From NCBI GenBank assembly GCA_038363925.1, contig JAQQWL010000008.1:1612001-1676000 (forward strand): a DNA stretch of 64,000 nucleotides. Direction: 5' to 3'. The translations under genes were made by a program, and so were the position numbers. This document shows, piece by piece, positions 10,470 through 23,343 of the stretch. Below the pieces are notes generated by a model that was given only the letters and a program-made list of their open reading frames with translations, ran no database searches and was not told the origin of the DNA. The stretch comes from Apiospora phragmitis (lineage: Eukaryota; Ascomycota; Sordariomycetes; Amphisphaeriales; Apiosporaceae). The first letter of the stretch is position 1. The number at the start of each line of letters is the position of its first letter.

Positions 10470-12387
10470 GCTATGTACGGTAGATAAATGACCGGCGCTC
10501 ATCACTAACCCTTAGGAGCTGCTCAGCTATGAATCTACCGCAACTTCCACGTGCTGACATTACAGCGTCAATGGCATCCGATGACGCCGTGGGTCGAGTC
10601 GTTTCCATCCTGGCTGCTCTGGCACTGGTGAATATAAACATTCCGTGACGTTGTTCTGTCAGAGGTAGTTGAAGTACCGAGACGCTGGTGGCAGCGAATG
10701 GGTATTTGACGATGTGAACTATTCAAGTGAAAATCCTCATACCATTCCAGCCTGTTCCTGATTTTGATATAGATGCAGGTCTTCAAGCACATCCTTGTGG
10801 GATTCCCGCTTGCCATCATGATGTATGGAGCTGTCCTGAGGGGGTCGGGCGGATACAGGGTACAGTTATTTACATAGGAGAAACGAAAATCCTGCAGTTG
10901 AAACACAGTTCCTCACCGTCCTGCTCGAACCGAGCCATCATGTTAAGTGCGCTGGATCGACTGCGTTCTCCAGATTCATTATTTCTGAAGTCAATTTGAA
11001 CGTTCGGAGATTTCAGTCTTGACTATGGGTGTCAGGGGCAAATTGACAGGTAAGATGTTAAATGATAAGTGGTCACAAGGGGGACTTGCTTTTTACAAGT
11101 CGCGTGGTTTGGCTGTATGGATCGAAGAAAAAGAAAGAAAACAGGAGCATAACCGTTTTCGCCCCATACCGGACCCTCCACACATCCAGGGTGCTTTTAA
11201 TATGGAACGCCCCGGGGAAGCTGCATATCCTAACCCTTGATGGAAATCGCAGTAGGATACAAAGGTTACTATATTCCACTCACTATCCAAGTTGCCGATT
11301 GATGTTCCCGAATGGAGCAAACACTGTCGGTCAGTATGTGGCAATTCTCAGGGATCCCAGACAACGGGGCCATTTATTGAAGATAGACTAGCATGTTTCA
11401 ATGTTTCAGACTTGCCAATCACGCTGCAAGACGCCGTTGATAGAAAAAGCCACCAAAGTCATTTATTCAGAGCGGTGAGAACCGAGGCTAATCGGCTTCA
11501 CGTCATATAGAGATTGGCATCTGAAATAGATTGACTTGCGAATGACGTGGCTCGACTTACTGAGTAGAATATGCACCTAAATATGGAGTCTAGATGGGAT
11601 GTAATCACATTGGTTTTGTTGGTATTACTGATATCCCCCCTTTGCAGCCGAACGGGTCTGGGAGGCTTGTGGGTCTCCTTTAGAGATGGCACATATGTTG
11701 CGGGTGACTTTACGTGATTCTCTTTAGGAAATCGAACGCCTGACGTAACTGAAACACAGATATCGTAAAGCAGCGGTAAGGTTAACAGTCACACTGATTG
11801 AGCCAAGCTCACGGGCTACTAGGGCACTGTCAGAGCTATCCCGAAGCTGGATCGAGTTCCTTCTATGAAACACAACCTGGAGCTCCGGGTCGCCGTCCGG
11901 ATGGGAAATCCTAAAGACGGTTTCATTATTACCTGTATCGATTTGATCGCAGCCCCGAACTGTGGCGAAACTCGCTCAGGGCTTAAGTTGGGTCCATGGA
12001 GCCCCTTGGAGACTCTCAGATTCAGGGGTCCATCTGCACTCTTCTCTACGCTCCTCCTTGTAAAATCGGCAGGCATGACTCGATGATTTTCCAGTGGTGG
12101 AAATACAATCATACATAGCACTGACTAATAATCTCCGTTCCGGCAAGGGGCATATTGTAGAGTCTACTTAGAGACCTGTGGTTCTAGGAGCTTAGATTCA
12201 CAACATTTAAGACCTTCCGCGATTGTTTCTCCCTTTTTTTTCGGCATGTAGAAATGTACTCCCCTGTTCCCATTCCCGGTTTATTACGCCACTGAATCTA
12301 TATTGTACTCCATGCTCCAGCCGCTGCGCGAGGACAACCACCAATGAGCTATGCAACCGACTGTCTAAGTGCAATAGCGACCAGGGG
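10470..12387. other. Gene-poor stretch, nothing recognised
   Basis: Short open frames only, no motif in any frame that I recognise. A weak minus-strand frame at 10568-10906 has no family resemblance. Confidence 0.4.
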
Positions 12388-12880
12388 TTAAACTGTTATC
12401 ACAACTAGCCAAGTGAAATACTTTCTTCCAATAACATTAGCAGAGCTTGCAATAATCATAACCCCCTCCGCAAAGAAGCCAAAATGGCTGATGACCTTCT
12501 TCAGACCCAAGCGTCGAAAATCTTCAGATAAATAACTCAGGTGGGAGCTCACAGGACATTCCTGCCAGCGCTGCATCACGGCCGGTTGAAAATGACGAAG
12601 GCTTGGGAGGTCTCTGTCCAGCCATCGAAGCATCCCTCTATTGTCGTGGAGTTCATCTTGCAGGAACACAATACGATAGACGACCATCTGCTAGAGGCCT
12701 AGGAGAAACATCAGCTCGATTTGTAGGAGCTTCAAAGCACACTCTAAGCTTTGATGGGCAAGTCTTCGTACAAGCTCCCTAAGCTGAGAGAGTGTACTGG
12801 GAATGTCGGTAGCACGGAGGAATCGGCAGTATATGCTATATAAACTAGTCATAGAAGATTAGAGGTGTGAGCTCGAATCT
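12388..12880 (-). pseudogene. Helical protein remnant of unknown family with in-frame TAG
   Basis: The minus strand reads one frame for about 160 codons: IPSTLSQLRELVRRLAHQSL, LKLLQIELMFLLGL, then TAG at 12693-12691, then MVVYRIVFLQDELHDNRGML and LPSLRHFQPAVMQRWQECPV. Amphipathic Leu spacing suggests helices or coiled coil. The frame runs through the stop without drift, which suggests a point mutation (CAG to TAG would fit RIP) in a former gene next to the RIP-affected block. Family not recognised. Confidence 0.35.
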
Positions 12881-12895
12881 GGCACTGTAAGCAGG

Positions 12896-12944
12896 CTCGG
12901 ACTCGCTAACGTTGCTCGGTATACCGAGATACCCGGAGTCCGAG
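12896..12944. repeat. Nested palindrome (hairpin within hairpin)
   Basis: CTCGGACTC (12896-12904) pairs perfectly with GAGTCCGAG (12936-12944), and between them CTCGGTATACCGAG (12915-12928) is a perfect 14-base palindrome. It lies about 150 bases outside the transposon's left end. Confidence 0.8.
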
Positions 12945-13097
12945 ACGCTAGGCACTGATGCTATTACCAGCACTGTGCCCCAGGGGCTGCAGTTGAGTGT
13001 TGAAACCTCGATAGCGCTTACGCTCTAGCGGGTATCTTATAGGTGGATTGCAGCCGACTAATGCATTAGCTGAGAGTACCTACTACGTACATAGATA

Positions 13098-13151
13098 AGT
13101 ACCCTAACCACTTAGCCGTCCTACCACATACGCAGCCACCCAAATTGACTA
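13098..13151 (+). repeat. Left terminal inverted repeat of the DNA transposon
   Basis: Pairs with 23344-23396. The first 24 bases are almost identical; further in, differences are mostly C (left) versus T (right), for example CCTACCACATACGCAG against CCTACTACATAAGCAG. Confidence 0.78.
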
Positions 13152-13289
13152 CCGATAAGCGAAGCCCCCTAACCCTTTTTCACATACAAGTCAGTATTTA
13201 ACCCCCTTATTAATAATTAGAAGATACTATTAAAATCGTCACTTCTCGTGCTTTCTAGCCATACCTATCACAACCCCCGAATCCGCCAT

Positions 13290-13640
13290 TTAGCGTGCCA
13301 TTTTGGCCGTACAAGCTGGCGAGTCGGAACGTGCAGCCTCTAAAGACTTAAGGTACCCCGAGCCACCTTGCGGGACAGAATCAGGGGTAGACCGACCCGG
13401 ACCGAGTCTAAGGAGTCCGCCAGGACCCTCTTTTCCGCCTAGGAGGAATATCTTAAAACCTGGGCTATCCGACAGGCGCAGCTGGGCCTTACCCCTAAGT
13501 ATAACGTGTTCCGGCTGTTCGTCGGCCGGCTACTTAAGACGGACCAGCGCACCTTGCCCCTTGGAATCTACTAGGTAAAGAGATTTATCGTCCGTTACCC
13601 TAAATTGAAAACTATACTAGCTATAATAATAGATTTTCGA
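13290..13640 (+). pseudogene. Transposase N-terminal part (Psq/CENP-B-type HTH), RIP-broken
   Basis: The reading AGESERAASKDLR followed (one-base shift) by VPRATLRDRIRGRPTR is the HTH region of Fot1/pogo transposases. Then, after a TAG where Gln is expected, EEYLKTWAIRQAQLGL, FRLFVGRLLKTDQ, LPLGIY, a TAG where Trp is expected, and VKRFIVRYPKLKTI give the CENP-B-type DNA-binding domain. Both stops fit C-to-T changes. The catalytic DDE part would lie right of the LTR insertion (after 22016) but is too mutated for me to read. Confidence 0.7.
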
Positions 13641-13911
13641 CCCGTTTATTATATATTCGAAAAGAATATCTAGCTTTTTTTCTTTATTTTAAAGTAGGAT
13701 TTTAATAAGGATATTCTTATTCGATTTATTTATAATATAAATAAAATTATAATATTATAAGTTTAAATAATAATTATTATATAATTAAATTAATTAAATA
13801 TTTTATTTATAATATCGCTTATTACGAATAAATAATTATTATAAAGTTTATAATATAAATAATATTATTTTATTTTTTTCTTATTTTTAAAAGCGTTAAT
13901 ATATAATAATA

Positions 13912-14481
13912 TATTATAACTTAACTTAATCATGCGGTTAAAAGACCCCACTTGTCGAAACGAGCTTATAATACCTCGACTAGGCTACGATATTATAGCC
14001 TGCGACCGTACCGCTAGCTATACTAATATAAACTTACTTACGTTTTAGAAATAAAGTATACTTAAGTATAAAATATTACAGGCGGCGATGGGAGGAAACC
14101 ACGGCAGCGGTGATCACGTGATAAGGAGCGGTTAGAGCGTAGCGCTCCTCGTGAGTCTAGAACTATAAGATTACGACGTTTTAAATAAGCTTATTAAAAT
14201 AAATTATTAATTAATATAGTAATTTAATAAACTAATAAAAAAAGGATTAAATATATAATAATAAATATTTCCTTATATATTTTATATAAATACTTTTTAT
14301 TTTAATAATTAATTTAAATATTAATCTTATTTATTAATAAAATAAATAACTTTAATAATTTTTATAAATATTTAATTATATATTAAATTTACGATTTATT
14401 TTATAATTATTATTTATTATATTATAAATTCGAGTTTTATAATACGTTTATTTAATTTTTTAAAAAACTCGGTTCGTTATA
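13912..14481 (+). repeat. 5' LTR
   Basis: 570 bases, about 40 shorter than the 3' LTR. The 3' copy has a segment between two ACGTCT copies (about 21940-21980) that is missing here. Between the LTRs most differences are transitions. The segment near 14080-14160 (GGCGGCGATGGGAGGAAACC and following) has kept high GC. Confidence 0.85.
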
Positions 14482-14954
14482 TTTTAATTACTTTTATTTT
14501 TATAAATTATTACTTAAACCTTTAAATAATAACCCTATAAAATAATATAACACCTTAAACTTTTACCGGAAGTACTATTAACTTTATTAAAAAACCTGAT
14601 ATCTTTTAAATAATTCGGCACCTATAAGCCTAGCTAAAATAAGTCCGCGACGAGAACACTGTAACGAACGCTATCTAGATTTTAAAAGAAACCTAGTAAG
14701 ACGTACTGGGGTTTATGTTTAGTAATACGAGAGAGTATTTAAACGTGCGATAAAAGCCCGCTTTTATCGATATAATATATAATAGCCGTAGGAACGAAGG
14801 TAACTAAAGTGTATAAATTTAAAAGTATTTATAATAAAGTCGTTAAGGCTGTTTACTTTACTAATAGGTTAGATTAATACTTAAATTAATCACTAAAATA
14901 GAGAGTATCTATATAAGATATATAGGGGAAACGTCTATCGTTATATATCTAATC

Positions 14955-15265
14955 TCTCCTTCACTAATCGGTTGGATCACCGCGTTGGTTGGTGATCCAT
15001 CCCGGTGGCTCACTTGGAGCGTCGTGATCCCGTAGCTCCTGGCTTACTGGGAGCGCTGCGATCCAGTCGCTCCTTGTCACGGGACCACTTGTTGCCGTGG
15101 TTTTTCCTCCGTTGCCGCCTTCAGTGCTCTATGCTTAGGTGTGCCTTGTTTCTAGGGTATAGGTGGCTTCATGTTGGTGTGGCTGGCGGTTCGGTCGCAG
15201 GCTGTAGTGTTGTAGCCTGGTCGGGGTATTATAAGCCCGTCCCGACGGGTGGGGTCTTTTAGCCG
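14955..15265 (+). other. GC-rich island inside the AT-rich retrotransposon
   Basis: About 300 bases rich in G and T, with many TG dinucleotides that RIP should have removed, set in sequence that is otherwise mostly A and T. It contains repeated pieces such as GATCC and GGAGCG/CGCTCC. It lies between the 5' LTR and the gag remnant. A frame of 85 codons (15005-15262) with hydrophobic stretches has no resemblance I know. Confidence 0.6.
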
Positions 15266-15439
15266 TATAATTAGGTCGGGTTATAATAAACACCTAGCTT
15301 ATAAAATAAATTATAGTAATTTTAACGCTTAGAAATAATAGCTTTAAGCTCTCGCTACCTTAATCTTATAATAGTTATAAAGGTAACGTTTAAAGCTTTC
15401 TTATTTAAATAAAGGCCTACCTTTAATTTTACGCTAATA

Positions 15440-15930
15440 TTATCGTTACCGAGCTAAACAAAGTCCTTTACGCCGCAGGATTCTTTAAAAGAAATACCCT
15501 CGTATATTTCGAATTTATTATAAGAGACTATTTCGACCATCCCGACGAAAATAACTATGAGAACGATACGAAGAAGATCTTCCGACGATACTTAAAGTTT
15601 AAAAAGAAATTAAAGGCCACTTTTAAAATTCCCGACAAAAACTAAACGGCGGAACGGATACTTATACAGCTCCGGTAAAAAGGATCCGCTTTTTAATACG
15701 CTGTTAAGTTTAAATAGATCTCTTTTAAAATAGAATAAAGTAATAACGACGCCTTAATAACCCTCTTTTACGCAGGTCTATACGAGGATATAAAGGACGA
15801 AGTTAATCGAAGAGATAGGCTAGATGATTTTAATATATACGTCGAATAGGTTATTAAGATCGATAACTGTTTATATAAACAATGACTTAAGAAGTAAAAT
15901 AACTATACGCTTAAACTAGATCGGTTTCGA
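15440..15930 (+). pseudogene. gag remnant (retrotransposon Gag domain)
   Basis: Readable with stops: FIIRDYFDHPDENNYENDTK, IFRRYLKFKKKLKATF, TAERILIQL, YAVKFK, LITLFYAGLYEDIKDEVNR. This is the conserved Gag pattern of fungal Ty3/gypsy elements. Stops replace Gln/Trp codons. Confidence 0.7.
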
Positions 15931-17859
15931 ACTAACTTTAATAAACTCGTTTAACGATTATAAAAAAAGATAACTTATAAATTTTATAATAAATTAATAA
16001 ACTTTAATATTATATAACGTAACGAAGGTAATTATAATAATAAAAAGTAAGAAGTTATTTATTATAATTAAAAAAAAAGTATTACGTTAAAAAATATCGA
16101 AGCGCGAAAAAAGTATTCTAATAAGTCCTTAACGAATAATATATTAACGCTATTAAAAGAAAACTAACCTTAATAATTATTATAAATAATAATACCGATA
16201 TACTCGACGTAACTTACGATAGCCTATCTTAAACGGCCTATTATAACGATAAATATACTATACACTTAGCGGATAAAGAAAGAATAAAGTAGTTCTTTAA
16301 ATAAACTAGGTCTCGGACCGTTACTATATTATAACGATAAACCCTAACGGTTGAACTAAAGGATAATAATAAGTCGGATAACATAATCGCGACTATCACT
16401 TTTAAAAAAGAATAAATCGCTAAACAATAACCCGAGTACTTAAAATAACTACTTTTAAGAGAACTTATCCATATTATCGCATAATAATTATACCGATTCC
16501 ACGAAAACGGTTAAGTTACTATCTTAAAAGAACGAGTACCTACCGGACATGTTAAACTTAACTAGTTCTTATAACGAGCGCTTAAAACTAGCTTAAAAAA
16601 GAATTACGTAATAAATAACTACTTTACGGTTAACTTTAATATAAGAAATTACTTATTTACTTTATAAATTTTATACGTATATAACGCTTATATAAAATAC
16701 TTAGAAAAGAAAATCAGCCACTACTAGTTTCCTTAACGAATCGGATAAACTTTATTCGTCGCCACCTACGATTACTAAAACACTTTATATATCTATATTA
16801 TATAGCACCTAGCGTACGTGATTATACGAAACGATTTTAATTAATTAATATAATATTAATTAAGAAAAATTAAATAAGAATAATAGAAATAATAATTATT
16901 TAATACACGCCTTAAAAAAAGTAAAAATATACCGAATATTTAAAAAATATCGACGCCGTTAAGTTCTTATAATACGCGTAATAAAAGATCGCGCTAATAT
17001 TAATCTAAATCTATAAAACTAATAAAGAATTTTTAAAATAAAAAAATACCGATACCGATTATATTTATATAATTATTAAAGGACTAACCCTCTTAATACC
17101 CCGAAATACCCGATAAATAACGAATAACGACGGCAATCTACGAGCGGTACGATAGCAGGATCTTAAAAAAGGAAGGACCTGCGAGCTGGTATTCGAAAAC
17201 CTACAAGGGCCAGCAACCTAACTACAAGGGAACGTATCCGAGTAAAAATACTACCCCCGGTATATAATATAACCTATAAGTAAAAATAGACTTAAATACG
17301 AAGATATAAATAACCCTAGCGGTTAAGAAACGACTCCCGCCGCTTATAAAAGAATAATACTCGGCGGAACGCGAAAAGTCCTTATATTAAATAATAAATA
17401 AAAAAGATATTTATAAATATATTATATTAATAATAAACGTAAAAAGAGTTTATATTAAAGCGTTACTTAATAACGGAATATAAGGAAACTATATTTTACT
17501 ACAAATCGTTAACTCCTTCGAATTAAAATAAAAAGAGAAGGACGCCCTATACTAACTTAAAACTATTAATAAAAGATTTATAACCTATAAAAATAAAGAT
17601 ATACGGAAAGAAATCGCGAACTTTTCGATTAATATCGAAAAACGTTATAAACGAATTACGTGTTATATTACGGATATCGTAAGATACGATATAATTTTAA
17701 AAATATCTTAATTATAAATAAATAATCTTAAAATTAATTAAAAAACTAGCTAATTTTAATAAAATATATTAAAAAAAGGTTTAATTAATAAATAACGGTT
17801 TAAAAGAAAACTCTTTAGTAAACTTAAAATATTTAAAGTATACGTTATTATTAAAGAAC

Positions 17860-18800
17860 TTAAGCCGAAAAATATAATAATTATATTAAAAAAGTACCGG
17901 CAGTTCGAAACCCTCTTTAATAAGAAGTTAAAGGACGGGTTACCGCATTATATATAATAGGATTATAAAATACCTTTAAAAAACGAGAAGGAACCCCCTT
18001 TTATAGTAATTTATAAATTAAACTAAGAGTACGAATAAGCCTTAAAAGATTATATCACGGAAAACCTCTAAAAAGGAGTTATACAACCCTTTATATTACT
18101 AATAAGTTTTCTTATACTTTTTATATTAAAAAAAAGCAAGGACGGGAAACTTAAATGGCGTATATATATCGATTATTAGAAGCTTAACGAAATTATTATT
18201 AAAAATCGATACCCCTTTCCATTAATTAGCGACCTACGGGATAAATTATTACACATTAAAATCTTTATAGCACTTGACCTCTTTAATACGTATAACTTAA
18301 TCCGCGTTAAAAAAAGAAACGAATAGAAAACCGCGTTTCGTATAAAGTATAAACACTTTAAATATTAAGCTATACCATTTAGCTTAATTAACGTATTAAC
18401 TAACTTCTAAGCTATAATTAACTATATCTTATACGAATACCTCGATAAGTTCGTTATAACATACCTTAATAATATCCTTATTTATTTTAAAAGCAAAAAA
18501 TAATATAAGGAGCACGTAAAGCTAATACTTTAAAAGCTATAAAACGCTAACCTATTAATTAACTTAAAAAAGAGTGAGTTTTATTAATAATTAATTATAT
18601 TTATAAGATATATAGTATTCTTTAAAGAAATCTAGATAGAACCCTTTAAAATCTTAATAGTTAAAGAATAGCTTACGCTTATAAACGCTATAAAAGTTAA
18701 ATATTTCTTAAAACTAACTAATTATTACCGGATTTTTATGCCCGGATTTAATAGAATAGCGATACTTTTAATAAACTTAACGAAAAAAAACGAACTATTT
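17860..18800 (+). pseudogene. pol remnant: reverse transcriptase
   Basis: The frame reads KLNEIIIKNRYPFPLI, IALDLFNTYNLIRVKK, KTAFRIKYKHFKY, LINVLTNF and, at about 18462, YLNNILIYF where YLDDILIYS is expected. Both catalytic Asp codons now read Asn (GAT to AAT), the change RIP makes on the opposite strand. Then LKLTNYYRIFMPGFNRIA marks the RT/RNase H border. Confidence 0.82.
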
Positions 18801-19689
18801 CGATAAACGGAAAAAAAAGCTAAAGCTTTCTATAATATTAAAGAACTAATTTTTAACGAACTAATACTTCGCGTAATAAATCCTACTTAACCTTTTAAAA
18901 TCGAGACCGACGTATTAAATTACGCGATCGGAGGACAGCTAAATTAATAAAACAATAACAAGAAATCATACCATATCGCATTTTTTTAAAAAAATTAAAT
19001 AAATTAGCGCTTAACGATTAAATCCACGATAAAGAACTAATAGCTATTATTAAAGCTTGTAAAGAATAGAGATATTATTTTAGCGGAATAGCCGAGCTAA
19101 TAAAGGTCTACACCGACTATAAAAACCTTATAACGTTCACTATTACGAAAGAGCTAAATAAACGATAAATATAATAGTCTAAATTCTTTTCCGAATTTAA
19201 CCTTATTATCATTTACTAGAAGCGTAGTAAAAACAGCTGCGTAAACGCGTTAAGCCGACGACTAGATTACTAAAAAAAAGTACCTTTTAAAACTAAAACT
19301 ATCCTTATATAAGACTAAGATAATAACCTTATACCGTCACGATAATTAAATATTATTAGTAAGGTATAATATAATAATAAATAAATAAAAGAAATATAAA
19401 AGCATATTTTAAACCCCGTTAATAAGTAATTTAATACTTAGAATAATACCACCTATTATTAAAACAAGGTCTATATTCTAGAGCTATACCGCTAGGAATT
19501 TATTTAGGAATTTTATAAACACCTTATATATAAGTATTAAAAAATATTTAAAACCTAGAAACGTATTTTTAAATAGTTCGATTATAAAACTTTTAAAGCT
19601 ATTATAATTAAAGCAATTAACGAATATAACTTTTATAATAAAATAAAGTCCGCTAGGTATAAACCTTACGGAGAATTATAACTAATCGC

Positions 19690-20220
19690 ACCTTTAAATA
19701 GAGCTTAAAAACGATCGCGCTAGATTTTATTATTAAGCTGCCTCTATTAAAAAAGCCGCTAACGAAAGTTTAATACGATAGCATCTTAGTTATTACGGAT
19801 AAACTTATTAAGTATACTTATTTCTTACCTTATAAAAAAATAAACGATATAAATAACCTCGTATACATATTCTTAAGAATAATCGTAAACTAGTATAAAC
19901 TATTAAAAACGATTATTTCGAATAAAGATAAGCTACTTACCGCTAAGTTTTAAAAATTATTTATAATATAATTAAAAGTTAAATATAAGCTATTAATAAC
20001 TTACTACCCTTAAACTAACGGTTAAACGAAACGTATAAATTAAATATTAAAATAATTAAGTATAATTATTTCTAATAACTTAGTTTATATATAATAGCGC
20101 CGATAATAAAATAATACGCATATTACTATTCCGCGTAAATTACGGATTCGAACTAAATATTATTAAATAACCTTTAAAAAAAACTAGTACCGATAGTAAC
20201 TATATAAATCGAAAAATTAA
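19690..20220 (+). pseudogene. pol remnant: integrase core
   Basis: Reads TIALDFIIKLPLLKKPLTKV, YDSILVITDKLIKYTYFLP, TIISNKDKLLTAKF and LLITYYP...TNG, which follow the Ty3/gypsy integrase core (DxxxxLP, SDRDP, YHPQTDGQ). Several stops interrupt it. Confidence 0.78.
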
Positions 20221-20550
20221 AACAATTTTAAATATTATTATAAGAAAATCTTATCTTCTTTTAAAAAGGATAAAAATATATATTAATTAATTAAAATTAA
20301 AAGAATTAATTTTTAAAAAAGGAAATAATGTTTACTTTTTATAACGAAATATTAAAACTAAAAACTTAAGTACGAAACTAGACATTAAAAAGATTAAACT
20401 ATTCGAAATCGTTAAAATTACTTTAAAAACTAATTACTAATTATCGTTATTAAAAATAATACGAATATACCCCGTATTTTATACCTCACTATTCGAACCA
20501 GCCTTTAAAGATATTAAAATCGATACACAACTAGAAATCGAAACAGATTA

Positions 20551-20700
20551 GTACGAATATAAAGTCGAGAAAATTATTAAAAAAAAGACCGGACGAAAAT
20601 AGGAATATCTCGTTAAGTAGAAAAACTACCTATTAAAAAATAACATTTAAAAGCTTAGGAAACACTTAGCGAATACCGCGAAAGAACTCTAGAAATTTAA
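20551..20700 (+). pseudogene. pol remnant: C-terminal chromodomain
   Basis: Reads EYKVEKIIKKKTGRK, stop, EYLVK, stop, KNYLLKNNI, matching the chromodomain pattern EYEVEKIL..R....EYLVKWKGY...ENTWEP. The stop after LVK sits at the conserved Trp. Its presence places the element among chromoviruses. Confidence 0.72.
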
Positions 20701-21401
20701 AGAGAAACCCCCTCTACTAGAACTAACGAGCTAAGATCCGGAAAATTAGATAAACTTAAAGTAAACTAGTCTACGTCGTTTAAAACCCCTATATATTAAA
20801 GGTTATTTATTAAACAAGTTTTATAACCTTTTAATATAAAAAGAATTTCGTCTTTTATATTAAGCTCTTATATATCGCGCTTAAATAAATTAGCACCCCG
20901 CTCTTTTACCTTTCGGCGAATCTTTCGAATCCGGGAAAGGCAACCCGCAGCCTTAACAAGCTAAGATTAAAGCTTCGCCAACTCGGAATAAAATAATAAT
21001 AATCGCTTACTAGCCTCCTCTTTATTATTATCCAGCTTACGCTATTACGTAAAGACCTTCTTTAAAAAAAACGCTACGAAATCGTCACAGGCGCGACCCC
21101 GATTTACATACTCCTTATACTTAAAAGAACGGTCCGTAATTTTATAGTTCTTTTTTTTATTTTTAAAGTAATAAAAATAAAGCATATCGGCGGTACGACT
21201 ATTAAAAGAAATATATTCATATAAAAGAAACGTTCGCGAGTTTTTCGAGGTTTTTTAATACGATTATTTATAATAAATATATATTATAATAAAAAATAAA
21301 TAAAAGGAGAAAACTTACTATAACTTAATATAATAAAAAAATAAAGTACTTATAACGACGTAACGTTTTAAAAATAAAAACGATTAAAAAAAAAGGGATA
21401 A

Positions 21402-22010
21402 TATTATAACCTAACCTAATTATACGGCTAAAAAACCCTACTTATCGAAACAAGCTTATAATACCCCGACCAGGCTACGATATTATAGCTTACGACCATA
21501 CCGCTAATTATATTAATATAAACTTACCTACGCTTTAAAAGTAAGGCATACCTAAGTATAAAATATTACAGGCGGCGACGGGAGGAAACTACGGTAACGG
21601 TAATTACGTAATAAAGAGCGATTAGAACGTAGCGCTCCCCGTAAATCCGGAGCTATAAAATCACGACGCTTTAAGGGAGCCTATTAAAATAGATTACTAA
21701 TTAATACGGTAATTTAATAAATTAATAAAAAAATGATTAAATATATAATAATAAACGTTTCTTTATATATTTTATATAAATACTCTTTATTTTAATATTT
21801 AATTTAAATATTAATCTTACTTATTAATAAAATAAATAGCTTTAATAACCTTTATAAATACTTAATTACATATTAAGCTTACGATTTATTCTACGGTTAT
21901 TACTTACTACATCGCAGACTCGAGTTCTGCGATACGTCTAGATATATACTCACCTGTTAGTATAAACCTAGTACGTCTACTTAGTTTCCCCGGAAACTCG
22001 GTTCGTTATA
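21402..22010 (+). repeat. 3' LTR
   Basis: 609 bases; same ends as the 5' LTR and followed by the TAATA duplication. Slightly less AT-converted than the 5' copy near its end (21900-22000). Confidence 0.85.
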
Positions 22011-23343
22011 TAATAATAGTTTTTAAACCGTAGCGATAACTTTTATGATTTACGAATAAATCTTTAAAACTAATTATTCGTTAATTTATTTTAAAAATTT
22101 ATTAATAATAATATAATTACGAAATATTTATTTATTATAAATAAAACCAGAGAACTCGAAGTAATAATAGCTATAGTAATTAAATATAAAACTATTCTAT
22201 AACGAAATATATATTTTTTATAAATCATACCTTTTAAATTTAAGTCTTTTTTTAATATTAAAGCGAAAAGTTCGAAAATATTTAATTCTTTATTATTGAT
22301 TAAAATAGCTAAGACTAAAGCTGTCTATACTACTTTAAAAGAGGGGTAAACGATACTTTTTATAGCTCGTATTAAAAATAAAAATATATAATAAAATATA
22401 GTAATATAACCTCGATTAGATCGAAAACCTACTTATATATATATACGAAAGCTTATTTAATATTAATTAATAATTACGTCAAGTAATTATAAATTAATAA
22501 GAATAAAGAAACGGTTTTACGCCCTTACCGACATAAAGGCGACCGTATTAAGGAGCCCCGAGAGTTTCCGCCCGTTAAAAATTCGAAGGAAGAGCCGAAT
22601 TAAATTAACCGTACGAGGAGGAACCCCTTTTCCCGAGTATATATTATAAAAAGGAGACTAGGTTCCGAATTATATATAAAACTAATTAAACTATATATAA
22701 TTATATATTTAAATAACCTTATTATATAATTTATAAAACGATAACCTTTATTAAAATAAAATTAATTACGGTAGGCGAATCGAAACCGAGTCTAGACGTA
22801 CCGAACTTAAATAACCCGACGATCTTAAACCCCGAACTATTTATATACGAAGAAATGTTTTAAAATACCGGGATTTCTTTAATAGTTTAAAAAAGAAACG
22901 TTAACCTCGCTTTTTAAAAACTCGAACCTTTAAACGTACTCTTTAAAAAAATAACACTTATAAGAGGCTATTATTTCGTAAGCTTAAAAAAGGCCTAATA
23001 TTTTAAACGCTTAATTAATTAAGTTAAAGTAAAAAAAGAATCGTTTATAAGTTAAATTAAATAAAATATATAAGCTTAAAGCTTATTAAATAATTAAAGA
23101 CTTTAATCGTACATTTATTATAATATAAAATATAATAATAATTAAAAGTAAAATAATAAGTTAATAATATAACCTTTAAAATAAATCGAAAAAAATAAAG
23201 CGATTTAAATTATTAATCTAAATTTAAAAAGCGGTTTTAATATTACTAGCTATATAAAATTAAAATTCATTAAAGTTATAATTTTCCGATTTCTTTTTAA
23301 ATAGTTATTAATAAAATAAACTTAGGTTACAATATAGTTTAAT

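Larger units (their letters stand above)
13912..22010 (+). mobile_element. Ty3/gypsy chromovirus LTR retrotransposon, RIP-mutated
   Basis: Two direct LTRs (13912-14481, 21402-22010) both begin TATTATAAC and end GTTCGTTATA, and the element is flanked by the perfect 5-base duplication TAATA (13907-13911, 22011-22015). Internal order is gag, reverse transcriptase, RNase H region, integrase, chromodomain, which is that of Ty3/gypsy chromoviruses. All frames are full of TAA/TAG and the composition is strongly AT-rich. It sits inside the Fot1/pogo element and so inserted later. Confidence 0.88.

Noticed and set aside
13600..23300. CRISPR-like or other regular repeat arrays in the AT-rich block
   Set aside because: Only LTRs and inverted ends repeat; the rest is RIP-mutated element sequence, and the organism is a fungus.
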